From Planctomycetaceae bacterium (GTDB lineage: Bacteria; Planctomycetota; Planctomycetia; Pirellulales; Lacipirellulaceae): DNA of 50,494 bases. Location of the stretch: NCBI GenBank assembly GCA_003233055.1, contig QIKP01000063.1, positions 1-50,494 of the forward strand, read 5' to 3'. The notes below the pieces were generated by a model, which saw only the letters and a list, made by a program, of their open reading frames with translations, ran no database searches and had not been told where the DNA came from. This document shows positions 18,201 to 26,410 of the stretch, piece after piece; the stretch's first letter is position 1; every line of letters begins with the position of its first letter. The position numbers and the translations under genes are program-made.

Positions 18201-18317
18201 CACGGTGTCGACGACGTTCAGACCCTCCGACAACCGGAGCGAACGACTCCCGTCGGTGAGGTGTTCAGCGGAGTGGAATTCACCGGTGAGGTCGAGGGCC
18301 AAATGTTCCAGTCTCAT
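15288..18317 (-). CDS. SMC/YhaN-like pseudo-ATPase with tandem DUF4332 domains
   Basis: A 1009-residue protein built like an AAA/SMC-type coiled-coil ATPase but with decayed nucleotide motifs. The N-terminal strand-loop-helix LSEGLNVV...LADLVGHVLYG (residues 29-57) aligns without gaps to the family's Walker A region, yet the GxxxxGK[ST] positions read TVDESTNHQ (38-46), with N44 for the lysine. Long coiled coils follow (about 150-530), with a CLCG turn. In the C-terminal half-site the signature helix reads LSEVDLRL, Walker B reads LPLVLADPLAEL (near 582) and the H-loop reads VVFTSSQ. Then come a DUF4332-like helix-hairpin-helix region (about 675-790), an Arg/Ser-rich linker, and a clearer DUF4332 domain (about 872-1009, DAPSIGPKTSKRL). 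The start at 18317 gives the family-typical MRLEHLALDL. The role may be scaffolding or DNA binding; this is inference. Confidence 0.85.
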   Translation of the reverse strand: MRLEHLALDLTGEFHSAEHLTDGSRSLRLSEGLNVVDTVDESTNHQLADLVGHVLYGARLASRDWQLASPPLRAPAGYVDISGRLGRFRLQRHSTHVDRGTFSEPRLTVAPLDGQPADAQTAKALLGGLSPAIVSRLFVLDVAGGAQLDWLLSEELATEMRRLEQRSSPRSESPQRSVGWSEELFTRRDDLTQQIESLLAGKRQTSEGLERALDELLLAEKELARTIAGDRRELDRVVMEMAELESHLRYQELEELTRRETDKAHHADQQPALAELDVEIERWRKGLADLEAREAHVRAELTRLHPDDSSPSLSLADQRAAVAVAQRLVSDLDSEIARFARPGDSRACLCGQAHARLHPLVDTLTEQISKVAHLIAGYEAALESEQLKLESQHLARSQAELRATLEHLLDRRQMRFRTSRVRPTHDFVEQPTEEQRRTLVALDQRRIELADNVERAERRRDELEARRHQLHQDRVGLMEDPALLRLREEFDKVSLQLAHGEPRLSQIERSIAPWRASDILAKLTDGRLREVRLIAGGREVNVVDRHGLLQSKRQLSEVDLRLVSLSLQLATVAATSRWGIGLPLVLADPLAELPAPTSAILSLVLHDFARAGHQLVVFTSSQPAIQRWLSMGQPILNLQPMIEPVPVAERPPRETFRVVSQPPSVNESESEADSFALRLDDSIERFGVFGEETKHLFATHRIRTVDDLVRADAGDVADSLGQADITTSVVEMWQTHLVLLCFVPDLSLDEAQLLTGANVWDLEQLGGMDEEVLYDAIRAYLDSPQGNRHRTSGRQLSKNYCGGWISGARRNLSRWKSSSHARRWGNRHQNRSQRTSRRRESASPSTRNGRPATSRTPREEKKRALRFRLSRTSPIVDAPSIGPKTSKRLARVGVTTVADLLAADAEATASALDVRQVDGETIVAWQHQAQLMCRIPELLARDTQLLVGCGFSTAEGIAAAEAADLLEFAKSYAATSEGTRVLRGSDPPDLDRVTKWIRWAGHRRALEAA

Positions 18318-18568
18318 AGCGGGATCCCTTGCTTCCATGCCATGCGAGCGAATCACTTGCGTACGGCGTACGACCAAGCGAAACACTGCGGGATTCTAAA
18401 GTGGATCGGGGATTCAGCGGGCGCAATTCCCCTACGAAACACAAGATACCGCTGACGAGCATTTCTCACAACGCCGGATTACTGGCGCGGCAAAGTGCTA
18501 GCTTACTCCCTGGCAGAAGAAAGCCAGGAGGCAGTGCCAAGAGAGACTCCGCGGTCCTTAGGCCATTT

Positions 18569-19996
18569 TCAGCGGGATGCGAAGTCGACCTGGCGCTCGC
18601 GATGCCGATCATCCCTCGAAGAGCACGTCCTCGGGGTTCGCTGGCGCTTCGGCCGGGGGTTTTTCCGCCGGGACCGCGTCAGCCGCCTCCTCTTCCCTTT
18701 CGCCTTCCTCGTCGTCCAATTCGATTTCAACTTCGTGTCCACACCTTGCGCCAAGGCGACACCTTCGATCGCATCGGCCATCCGCTTGACGTCGCCAGCT
18801 AGATTCAATTCTCGAACGTCCTTGTCTTGTGCTGAAGCAAGAACGGGGCCGATCAGAGTTGCAATCTGGCTTAACGAGGTGCGCAGCTTTTCGTCCTGAA
18901 TCACGGGACGCACCGCCCGCAGTCCCTTTTGCAAACTGCGAAGCCGCATCACCAGTCGTCGGATCTGGTACTCACTCGGCATACCCTCCAGCTCGCTAAA
19001 ACTGCGACCTCCTCCCGTACTGAGCGAGAGGTTTTCAAAATCTTCCGCCCTTTGCTTCTCGTCGGCTGCAATAGCGGAGGCAAGGCTCAGCAAGGCTTGG
19101 GCGGTCTCTTTTTGATCGATGTCGGCGGCCGACTTGTAGGCCTCCCCCATTTCCCCGAGGAGCGCCACAATCTGCACCCGGTTGTTGAGACGAAAATTCT
19201 CGTCAACGAGTAAGGCCAGAAACGCTTTGTGGATCTTTGCCCCTTCACCCAGCGATCCCGTATTCGCAAGGCCTCTAACCGCAATGACTTTTATCCAGCG
19301 TTGGACTTTCGTCGAAATGTCCTGTGGGAGGTCCTCCTTGGCAAGCACCGCCAAGAGCGCGTCCACCGTTGCCGTGCGATGTTGCGCCGGGAGTCCCTTC
19401 CATGACTTGGCGTGTCGTTCTAGGCCGATCAGAGCGCCCACTAAAAGCGGTGCCGGCACGGCGGACTTCTCCACACCTTGCTGAACCATCGCCGTGAGCA
19501 ACGCGTTTGCATTCGGAAGTGGTTTCGTTGCACTCGCATCATTCGCGTAGGTGGTGTCGAGAAGTCCGATCATCAGAATCGCATTGTATCGAACCGATGG
19601 ATGGTACTGGCGATCTCTTACGATCTTGGTCATCTTGTCGAAGATACGCGGCGTGAGAACGCGCTGGATCGAGGGATCTGCACCCCAAATGAAACTGCGA
19701 AAAAAATCGTAACGCAAGTCCGCAAGGCGGGCGAGCGCTTCGGGCTCCGGGCGCGTCAGTAGTGGCAGGTAGTATCTCAGGACATAGCCGCCGAAGTCGG
19801 CTTTATCCTTGGCATCGCTGGTCGGTGCCTTGGCAAATCGCTTCGCCCGGGTGCCGTTCCTGCGATGCCTTTGGTCGACCGGATCGCTCTTGAAGCCTGC
19901 CTGAGCGCAGGCAGGAACCGAGAAGAAGCCGATGGCTCCCACAAGGGCTACAGCTAACAAGGTCCGCCAGACCACGCGGATTCGTAAATCTACCAC
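18569..19996 (-). CDS. Exported helical-repeat (HEAT-like) protein, C-terminus frameshifted
   Basis: A secreted or envelope protein with a signal peptide (VVWRTLLAVALVGAIGFFSVPACAQA) and a helical-repeat body reminiscent of HEAT repeats. It starts at the GTG at 19996, which has GGAGG 8 nt upstream; a GTG at 20053 lacks a ribosome site. After ...EGVALAQGVD the frame turns into an unnatural Lys/Arg-rich tail. In the -1 frame the DNA encodes EVEIELDDEEGEREEE, an Ala/Pro stretch and EDVLFEG, stopping at 18609. Removing two bases from GTGT (18735-18738) joins the two exactly and gives a 461-residue protein. So there is either a real two-base insertion or a sequencing error. Function unknown. The next gene on the strand is the DUF4332 pseudo-ATPase. 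Confidence 0.8.
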   Translation of the reverse strand: MVDLRIRVVWRTLLAVALVGAIGFFSVPACAQAGFKSDPVDQRHRRNGTRAKRFAKAPTSDAKDKADFGGYVLRYYLPLLTRPEPEALARLADLRYDFFRSFIWGADPSIQRVLTPRIFDKMTKIVRDRQYHPSVRYNAILMIGLLDTTYANDASATKPLPNANALLTAMVQQGVEKSAVPAPLLVGALIGLERHAKSWKGLPAQHRTATVDALLAVLAKEDLPQDISTKVQRWIKVIAVRGLANTGSLGEGAKIHKAFLALLVDENFRLNNRVQIVALLGEMGEAYKSAADIDQKETAQALLSLASAIAADEKQRAEDFENLSLSTGGGRSFSELEGMPSEYQIRRLVMRLRSLQKGLRAVRPVIQDEKLRTSLSQIATLIGPVLASAQDKDVRELNLAGDVKRMADAIEGVALAQGVDTKLKSNWTTRKAKGKRRRLTRSRRKNPRPKRQRTPRTCSSRDDRHRERQVDFASR

Positions 19997-20278
19997 GCTC
20001 CACTCCTCCGACCAAAGCCGTGACGCAACGATAAAGCCAAGAATGGCAACCACTTGCGTTAGCTGGCCACCCCCTCCAGGCTAACAAGGAGGTGGGGCGA
20101 CTGTCAAGAAACAGAACGCCATCGGATCCTGCTCCCCGAGCAAAGGTTTCCGAGAAAAATTCCATCCGCCAGGAACTCTGCTGGTAGGCATCCAGTCCGG
20201 GCATCCCGTCAGGAGGTTGGCGGCGGAGGAGAATCCGAGGGGACCCCACCGGAGACGGGCGAGCGAGCCCCCTCGGTG

Positions 20279-22621
20279 TTACTCGTCGCCAAAGACGTGG
20301 GTACTCTCTTCCTTGCGAATCGGCTGTTGGATATCGTCCGTCGTGACCTCCACGAGTAGCCTCTGGTCGCCCGGCAACGCGCCCATAACATCGATTCGGA
20401 AAATCGTGTCGGCTTTCGGGGCGAGACGCGCGAGGGGCTCAAAGACAACGCCTTCGGCTTCGACCGTATGCCGCGTCTCGCCGGAGGCACCTACCACGGT
20501 TAAGCCAGGAGGTACCAACGCGGTGACTTGCACATTGGCCGCCGCTTTGGATCCTTGGTTGACCACGCGAATTTCGTAGCTAGTGCTTCCTCCCACTTCA
20601 ATCGGGTCTTGGAGGTCCGCCACTTCAAACATGATCGCCGCAAGGCCCTCGATGCGAATCTCTTTGGTCGTGCGATCTTCGAGCCCTTCACGGGCTCGTC
20701 CTTCGACGCTAATCGTGTGGTCGCCCGACTGGATGGGCAACGCAACCAGTTCGACAGTTCCATCCTGGCCCTTGGGAAGTTCGGCGAGCGACCAATAGAC
20801 GCTATGCGTTGCTGAGTCGTATTCGCCCATGTTGTTCGCCCGGACGAATTCCAATCCCTTAGGTAGCTTGGTAACAATTTGCACGTCCTTTGCCGTCGCG
20901 CTGCCCGGATTGCTGACGTTGACGGTGTAAGTTGCCGGACGTTCCAGGTAGCGTTTCGAGGGACCGGCGAGTCCGACAGTGATCGCCGGGGCAATCACCT
21001 CAAACTCGACCCGCTGCTCGACCTGCAAATTCCCATCCGCCCGTGCCGTGAGCACATTGACCACCCGGCCCGCCTTCTCAGCGGTAAGCACCAATTCCAT
21101 GCGGCGAGTTTCACCGGTGCGTAGTGTTCCGATCTCGAATTCGAGTGCAGGGCCCGATGCGTGGCGGACGTTCTCCGGAACATTCTCCAGCAACATCACA
21201 TTGGTCGCGTCTCCCGACCCTGGATTGTGAAGTTCGATCGTGACTCGCTGCTGCCGACCGACGAGTACTTCGCTGGGGGCCGACATGCGGAGCGCGAGCT
21301 GGGGGCGCGTGCAATTCGCTTTGGCCGAGGCATGGGAGGCGAAAGTGACTTGGGCAACGCTACCGATTTCGCCTTCTTCCGTTGGCATCAGCTTGATTTC
21401 CATCGTGCGTTCCTCACCTGGCGAGAGCGTGCCAAGCTGCCAAACCAAACTTCCATCGGAGGATTCCACTTGCGGCGATGCGGAGAGGAATCGCGTCCCT
21501 CGAGGGACTTGGTCCGATACGATCACGTTATCGGCGGGACGTTGCCCGACGTTGCGCACTCTAATGGTGAAGGTACATGCCTTGCCAACTTGGATTTCAT
21601 TCGGCGCGGACTTTTGTAGCACGAGCGCCGGTCGCTGGGGTCCTTCGAGCGCTCGCTCCCCGGGCTTGCCATCGCCCAACTCTTCCTTGGACGATCGAGT
21701 TCTGGCCGACAACGGTGAGCGGGTTGCAGCAACGGGACCCAAATTGCTCGATCGGTTTTCATCGCGAATCGGGCGCGCATCTGTAAAATCGGCCGGTGTC
21801 GGACTTCCGACGGGCACAAACGATTTTGGGGCGACTGTCGGCTCGGGTTGAGGAGGCAAACTGCGGAGCGAGTTGCCCGATGCGCCGGCACTTGGATCCG
21901 GACCGACTTCTTGTAACGTGTTGTAGGAGGGCTGAACTGCCGGCGGCAAGGTGGCTACCAGCGGAGCGGTTGGCGATTGGCTCAAGGAGCCCGATTCGCG
22001 GAGCGGGTTGTTGGCAGGAATCGCTTCGATCGTCGGCCGCTCCAGCGAAGGAGACTGCCCTCGGGCGATCGGCTCGCTTGGAGATGGCTCGCTTGGAGAC
22101 AACGCCTCGATATCGGCAACTGGCGCCGACGCCAACTCCCCGTACCGATCCCCTGGCGCGGCCGCTTCAATGGCTGGGAGGGAATCGACCGAAGCAAGCG
22201 GAGCGACGGGAACCACTTCCGGCAATCTCTCGTTCACAGCAACGGGGGCGACTTTTGTTTTGGCGAGCAACTCCATGGCGTATCGATCCGCTTCCTCGTA
22301 ACTTCGATCAGAAGGGGCCGGCGGCACCGAAGGCAAAGGCCTCTCGGAACCTGTCGCCTCGTAGCGGGTGGCATAGGCGTCGCGAGGCTCCGACGTACTT
22401 TGCACGTTCTCCCAAGCATTCGCCACCGCATCGAGCGTGTCGTTTCCTTGCGCCGACTCAAAACCGGCATCCAGGTCGTTCTGCGCCTCGGCCGATCGCT
22501 CCGGTGATTCGTCTTGCAGGGTCTTGTAGTAGAGGTATCCACCCGCGCTCCCTGCGGAGGCCAATCCCGTGACGAGCAACAGGGGGAGAACAATGCGACG
22601 ACGCTTCTTCGGTTTCAACAT
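20279..22621 (-). CDS. Membrane-anchored DUF11-repeat protein
   Basis: A 780-residue envelope protein. A basic N-terminus (MLKPKKRRR) precedes one transmembrane helix (IVLPLLLVTGLASAGSAGGYLYY), so it is a type II membrane protein or uncleaved export signal. A long low-complexity Ser/Pro/Glu-rich spacer runs to about residue 340. Four Ig-like DUF11 (conserved-repeat) units follow, each with a V(R/S)NxG turn: RVRNVGQRPADNV, ELHNPGSGDATNV, NVSNPGSATAKDV and RVVNQGSKAAANV. Such repeats usually act as surface or scaffold modules. The ATG at 22621 was chosen over an upstream in-frame start because the preceding residues have no protein character. It is separated by about 280 nt from the next gene. 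Confidence 0.85.
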   Translation of the reverse strand: MLKPKKRRRIVLPLLLVTGLASAGSAGGYLYYKTLQDESPERSAEAQNDLDAGFESAQGNDTLDAVANAWENVQSTSEPRDAYATRYEATGSERPLPSVPPAPSDRSYEEADRYAMELLAKTKVAPVAVNERLPEVVPVAPLASVDSLPAIEAAAPGDRYGELASAPVADIEALSPSEPSPSEPIARGQSPSLERPTIEAIPANNPLRESGSLSQSPTAPLVATLPPAVQPSYNTLQEVGPDPSAGASGNSLRSLPPQPEPTVAPKSFVPVGSPTPADFTDARPIRDENRSSNLGPVAATRSPLSARTRSSKEELGDGKPGERALEGPQRPALVLQKSAPNEIQVGKACTFTIRVRNVGQRPADNVIVSDQVPRGTRFLSASPQVESSDGSLVWQLGTLSPGEERTMEIKLMPTEEGEIGSVAQVTFASHASAKANCTRPQLALRMSAPSEVLVGRQQRVTIELHNPGSGDATNVMLLENVPENVRHASGPALEFEIGTLRTGETRRMELVLTAEKAGRVVNVLTARADGNLQVEQRVEFEVIAPAITVGLAGPSKRYLERPATYTVNVSNPGSATAKDVQIVTKLPKGLEFVRANNMGEYDSATHSVYWSLAELPKGQDGTVELVALPIQSGDHTISVEGRAREGLEDRTTKEIRIEGLAAIMFEVADLQDPIEVGGSTSYEIRVVNQGSKAAANVQVTALVPPGLTVVGASGETRHTVEAEGVVFEPLARLAPKADTIFRIDVMGALPGDQRLLVEVTTDDIQQPIRKEESTHVFGDE

Positions 22622-22793
22622 GACTTGGGTTTCCCAATCCGTTGGGCGATTTCGAGGCAAGCGCTGAGTCAGCGCAATCCGCGCCACCCGGCGCGAGCAA
22701 ATCTTCCGTGTGCCGGGTAGTATCAAAAACATCTGGCCGCGTGAATAGGGATTCGCGCCGGATGCTAGCACGCAGCGAGAAGGAAACCTTCGC

Positions 22794-23894
22794 TTACTCG
22801 CTTTGGCAGTAAGAAAGAGCCAGCAGCGCGTAACCCGTTACCAGATTGGGGTCGGCTTCCAACCAGCGGTCGTTGGCGTTAAGCCAGCTGCCGTTGTCCT
22901 GCTGCAATTCAGCCAGCTTATCGACCAGCTCTACCCGCCATTCGTGCTTCGTACCCTCCGCATCGAGGAGGGTCTCTTCGCCGGTCGCCGCGAGCGCCTT
23001 GGCGAAGGTGTGGTAGTAGTAGTAGAGGCCCGACTGTCCGATTCCGGGATTCTGCTCCAGCGTAAAGTGCTTCTGAATCCATCCCTTCGCGGCCTTCACT
23101 CGAGGATCGTCTGCGTCGACGCCGGCATAAAGCATGCTCTTGAGTCCCGCGTAGGTCATCGAGCCGTAGCTTCGCAGCCCGCCATTGGCGGTCGTCCCCG
23201 CTTGGCTCGAACCACCCGCTGCCGGCGTGTAGTAAAATCCCCCGTCACCGATCTTGGCCGCGAAGACCATGGCATTGTGTTGGCTTTCTAGGTTCTGCGT
23301 TCGAGAAACAAAACGGAGCGCCTGCTGCAGAGCCGGGTCGTCCGGCCCATTGCCTGCTGCGACGAGTGCGTCGATCAAATGGCTTGTGTTGGAAAGGTCG
23401 GGTCGGGAGTGTTTGCCGTACCCTGCACCGCCATGGCTAGGGCTTTCAATGTCATGGCCTTCCTCTTCGTTCCATTGCAGGCCTTTGAGAAAAGCGTCCG
23501 CCTGCTTAATCTGCAGGTCGTACTTCCCGTCGGCGTTGGCCTCAGCTAAGCACATCACCGCGAGGCTCGTTTCATAGTTGCGGTAGTGCGACCCTTGGGC
23601 ATAAATGCCACCATCCTCTTGAACATGGCTCTGAAGGTACTTCATGCCACGGGCCACCGTCGGATCGTCGGCGACCACCCCACTCCGAAGCAGCGCCGTC
23701 GTTACCAGCGCCGTGATCCCGGGGCCGGCATGGCTACTCCAAGAACCGTCTCCCGCCTGGGACTGGCGCAAGAAGCCGATTCCCTTGGCCGCAAGCGGGC
23801 TGGCCGCAGTCACGATGGGGCACGTCAACGGAACGACGAGTGCTAGAACAACGAAAAGGGTCAACCACCTACGCCGAGCCTGACAGAACACCAT
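22794..23894 (-). CDS. Secreted prenyltransferase/squalene-oxidase repeat protein
   Basis: A 366-residue exported protein with an alpha/alpha-toroid fold. The signal peptide is WLTLFVVLALVVPLTCPIVTAA. Repeats with the QW-like pattern of the squalene cyclase/prenyltransferase superfamily follow (FLRQSQAGDGSWSSH, YLQSHVQEDGGIY, ELQQDNGSWLN). The DXDD motif of a real cyclase is absent, and export argues against terpene chemistry. In planctomycetes this fold is common in secreted proteins of unknown role, and it also resembles thioester-protein-like toroids. It is on the same strand as the DUF11 protein, with 170 nt between them. Function unknown beyond the fold. Confidence 0.88.
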   Translation of the reverse strand: MVFCQARRRWLTLFVVLALVVPLTCPIVTAASPLAAKGIGFLRQSQAGDGSWSSHAGPGITALVTTALLRSGVVADDPTVARGMKYLQSHVQEDGGIYAQGSHYRNYETSLAVMCLAEANADGKYDLQIKQADAFLKGLQWNEEEGHDIESPSHGGAGYGKHSRPDLSNTSHLIDALVAAGNGPDDPALQQALRFVSRTQNLESQHNAMVFAAKIGDGGFYYTPAAGGSSQAGTTANGGLRSYGSMTYAGLKSMLYAGVDADDPRVKAAKGWIQKHFTLEQNPGIGQSGLYYYYHTFAKALAATGEETLLDAEGTKHEWRVELVDKLAELQQDNGSWLNANDRWLEADPNLVTGYALLALSYCQSE

Positions 23895-23970
23895 CTGCTT
23901 TCTCCCACTAACGAAATACCGATTGACTAACAGCCCGAGCGACAGGGTGGATCGACGCGGATAGACCCTG

Positions 23971-24153
23971 TCACAGGGCCAAACAGGTTAGAAACATGAA
24001 CCAAAGGATCACTAGCCCCAAGGAAACAACGATCTGCCAAGGTTGCGCCACAGGAATCGGCAGGCGTGTCTGGTCAGGCGAAGCATCCAGCGAGGAACGG
24101 GAAGCATCGTTTCCTTCCGAGAGGGCCTTCGATGGCGATCGGTCTCGGCTCAC
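23971..24153 (-). CDS. Tiny single-pass membrane protein
   Basis: A 60-residue protein with a charged, Ser-rich N-terminal half and one C-terminal transmembrane helix (WQIVVSLGLVILWFMFLTCL). It is probably tail-anchored with its N-terminus in the cytoplasm. Its start codon overlaps the stop of the Minf_1886 gene as ATGA (24150-24153), which strongly supports it as a real, translationally coupled gene. No family is recognised; an accessory membrane anchor for the upstream partner is a guess. Confidence 0.65.
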   Translation of the reverse strand: MSRDRSPSKALSEGNDASRSSLDASPDQTRLPIPVAQPWQIVVSLGLVILWFMFLTCLAL

Positions 24154-24620
24154 GTTTGGGGTTCCTCACTAGGGTCGGCGAGGGTAATCCGAAATCCTTG
24201 CCGTAGTGCCTCGTCAAAATCGTAGACGTTCTCAAAATCTTCTCGATGGTCGTTTTCTGTTTTTTTCATCTTCCCGATGTCAATCAGGTTGAAGACGATT
24301 TCGCCGATGTCGCCCGTCGAACGAATGCCCCAGTGCGCGAGTACGTTTTGCGCCACGAGGCCATACTGGTCGAGCGCGTAGTGGCGAATGGCCTCGCACA
24401 GATCCTGCCCCGACACATGCTTCTGGATGGCGTCCTCTTCGAATTCGTCCGCCGGTGACGGCAGTGAGTCGATTGACCGACAAGGCTCTCCCATCTCGAG
24501 GCGGTCTTGCGCAAATCGGAGCGCCTCGAAGATGAAGACGTACGCCTCGAAACGATAGCGCTGGTCACGATCTAAGAGTCCGATGATCGGATCGTGCGGG
24601 TCGAGCATCGATTTACCCAT
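24150..24620 (-). CDS. Minf_1886 family protein
   Basis: A 156-residue cytoplasmic protein of the Minf_1886 family, a conserved but uncharacterised family of planctomycetes and verrucomicrobia. The family hallmarks are visible: YRFEAYVFIFEALRFAQ in the first third, and the block HVSGQDLCEAIRHYALDQYG followed by VLAHWGIRSTGDIGEIVFNLI. The start is supported by GAGG 6 nt upstream of the ATG. It follows ricT by about 60 nt on the same strand and overlaps the tiny membrane protein gene. Function unknown. Confidence 0.88.
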   Translation of the reverse strand: MGKSMLDPHDPIIGLLDRDQRYRFEAYVFIFEALRFAQDRLEMGEPCRSIDSLPSPADEFEEDAIQKHVSGQDLCEAIRHYALDQYGLVAQNVLAHWGIRSTGDIGEIVFNLIDIGKMKKTENDHREDFENVYDFDEALRQGFRITLADPSEEPQT

Positions 24621-24679
24621 GAGTTGCCTCGTCTTCGGCTGTCAGCGTTGAATGGAGGATAGGCGACGTTCACCTACTC

Positions 24680-25552
24680 TTATTGTTCCTTAGAATTCCC
24701 GTCAGGGCGAGCCTCGGACCGATTTCCAGGGCTCTTTTTTCCTTTTTTCTCCAAAACGGTCAGAACCTCCGAAGAATCGATCATCGTGCGTCGCATCTCC
24801 TCTGTCTCGACGAGTAGCTGTCCCGAAAGGATTTCCTGTCCGATCACGGTCGCGCGCCCACTGCTAGTAATAACCTCTACCCCCACCGGCGGCAGCTCTC
24901 GCCGCAGTTCCTGGTAGGTCTCGTATTCGTAGCGGAGACAGCATTTGAGGCGGCCACAGCGGCCCGAAATTTTGTTCGGGTCGAGTGTCGCTTTTTGCAA
25001 TTTGGCCATCTTCATCGAGACGGGAGGCATCTCGGAAAGATGCGTATTGCAGCAGACCGGTTTTCCGCAGTCGCCATAGTCCGCGAGCAGCTTCGCTTCG
25101 TCGCGAACACCGATCTGACGCATCTCGATGCGGGTCTGAAACTCCTTGGCCAACACTTTGACTAAGTCCCGAAAATCAACCCGTTGCTCGGCCAAGTAGT
25201 AGACGATCACTCGTTCGCCGCCGTAGAGGTGTTCGAGGTCGACCAAACGCATGTCGAGGCCCGATTCTTTGACGCGTTGGAGACAAACCTCAAACTCCTG
25301 CCGCTGCGCTGCCAACAAACGGTGAATCTCACGTTGGTCTTCAGAGGACTGCTCTCGCAAAATGGCCCCCCGCTGCGGCGAGTCGATTTGGGCCGCCGTG
25401 TCGTCGCTCGCCTCGGCAAGGACCTGGCCCAATTCCAACCCCCGCTCGGTACGAGCGATCACCGACGCGCCTCGTTGAAAACTCTCGTTCCCCTTGACCG
25501 AGAAAACGCCCAAGTGCCGCATTACGCCATAGCGTACAACGTATTTTGGCAT
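24680..25552 (-). CDS. ricT: PSP1-domain protein, RicT (YaaT) homologue
   Basis: A 290-residue PSP1/RicT protein. In Bacillus, RicT (YaaT) with RicA and RicF forms a complex that carries iron-sulfur clusters and affects RNase Y-dependent mRNA maturation. Recognisable parts are VVRYGVMRHLGVFS at the start and the PSP1 domain (VYYLAEQRVDFRDLVKVLAKEF). The cysteine cluster includes CGKPVCCNTHL and CGRLKCCLRYEYE, which would hold the metal site. The C-terminus is charged. The ATG at 25552 fits the family start (MPKYVVRYG); the frame runs on to 25585. RicA and RicF partners are not encoded nearby. It leads a unit with Minf_1886 and the tiny membrane protein. Confidence 0.9.
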   Translation of the reverse strand: MPKYVVRYGVMRHLGVFSVKGNESFQRGASVIARTERGLELGQVLAEASDDTAAQIDSPQRGAILREQSSEDQREIHRLLAAQRQEFEVCLQRVKESGLDMRLVDLEHLYGGERVIVYYLAEQRVDFRDLVKVLAKEFQTRIEMRQIGVRDEAKLLADYGDCGKPVCCNTHLSEMPPVSMKMAKLQKATLDPNKISGRCGRLKCCLRYEYETYQELRRELPPVGVEVITSSGRATVIGQEILSGQLLVETEEMRRTMIDSSEVLTVLEKKGKKSPGNRSEARPDGNSKEQ

Positions 25553-26054
25553 GGCAGACTCGATCGACTCTTTGACAGGGAACACGATCTAGCAGGAATA
25601 GTGGGAGGCGGCTCCCCGCTACGAACAACACGACTACCGACAACATAACCCCCATCGCCATGGGGGCATAGAGATGAACTACTGACCCTGTCTTGGCTCC
25701 GTCGGGCCCCGGCTCTCCCCTCCTCCGTACGCCGTTTTGTCGGTTCTTCAACGGACGATTTTGCCAAAAGTCAGGCCGCCTGTAAGGCCAGCGTCGTTCT
25801 AACGCATCGACTATTGTCCCGAATTCCCGGGGAACTCCACTCTTGTGCCCAAAAGGTCGTTCCGATCTCTCCCTCTTTCGTTCGCAGCTCCTTCATTCAT
25901 CGGTGTTTCTATCCATTTCCCTTGGCGAATGCAGGCGTTGTTTTGTCCTTGGGCTCCCCCCGACCAAGCTTGGTCGACGACGGGAGTTTATCCGCCGAAG
26001 GAGGGCCTCGTCGGGGGGTTCCCGCAGCGTTGGGTGAAAAAGTGTCGCAGGAAA

Positions 26055-26080
26055 GTGTCGGGCTGGAAGCCCGACCTACA
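26055..26080 (+). repeat. REP-like hairpin element, copy 1
   Basis: A 26-nt unit containing the self-complementary core TCGGGCT-GGA-AGCCCGA (26058-26074). An exact reverse-complement copy lies at 26385-26410, and a degenerate copy is at about 34603-34626. This is a short palindromic element, not coding. Confidence 0.75.
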
Positions 26081-26384
26081 GGCTCTTTGCGTCTTGGCGC
26101 CTTTGCGTGAGGCTTTTTTCCCGGGTGTTGGAAGCCGGCAGCTAATTGTCTCACGCAAAGGCGCGAAGGAAGAAAAGAAGGGGACGCAGAGAAACGCGAT
26201 GTTTCGATTGAAGAACGCTAATCTTCGCTAAGTTGATTCGTGCCGATTAGTGTTCCTCCTCTCATTGGCTCTCCTCTCACGCGAAGTCCTGATGCAACAA
26301 GTTGCCTGGAACCACCAACAATCTATCTGCGTCCCCATTAGAACAAAACGACCGGCAAATTCCAGGACTTTTTTTGTGCCAAGC

Positions 26385-26410
26385 TGTAGGTCGGGCTTCC
26401 AGCCCGACAC
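26385..26410 (-). repeat. REP-like hairpin element, copy 2 (inverted)
   Basis: An exact reverse complement of the unit at 26055-26080 over all 26 bases, about 300 nt away. The pair could fold into a long-range stem in RNA or be a divergent REP-type doublet. Confidence 0.75.

Noticed and set aside
22794..23894. Reading the QW-like repeat protein as a squalene-hopene cyclase
   Set aside because: It has a cleavable signal peptide, is about half the cyclase length and lacks a DXDD motif.
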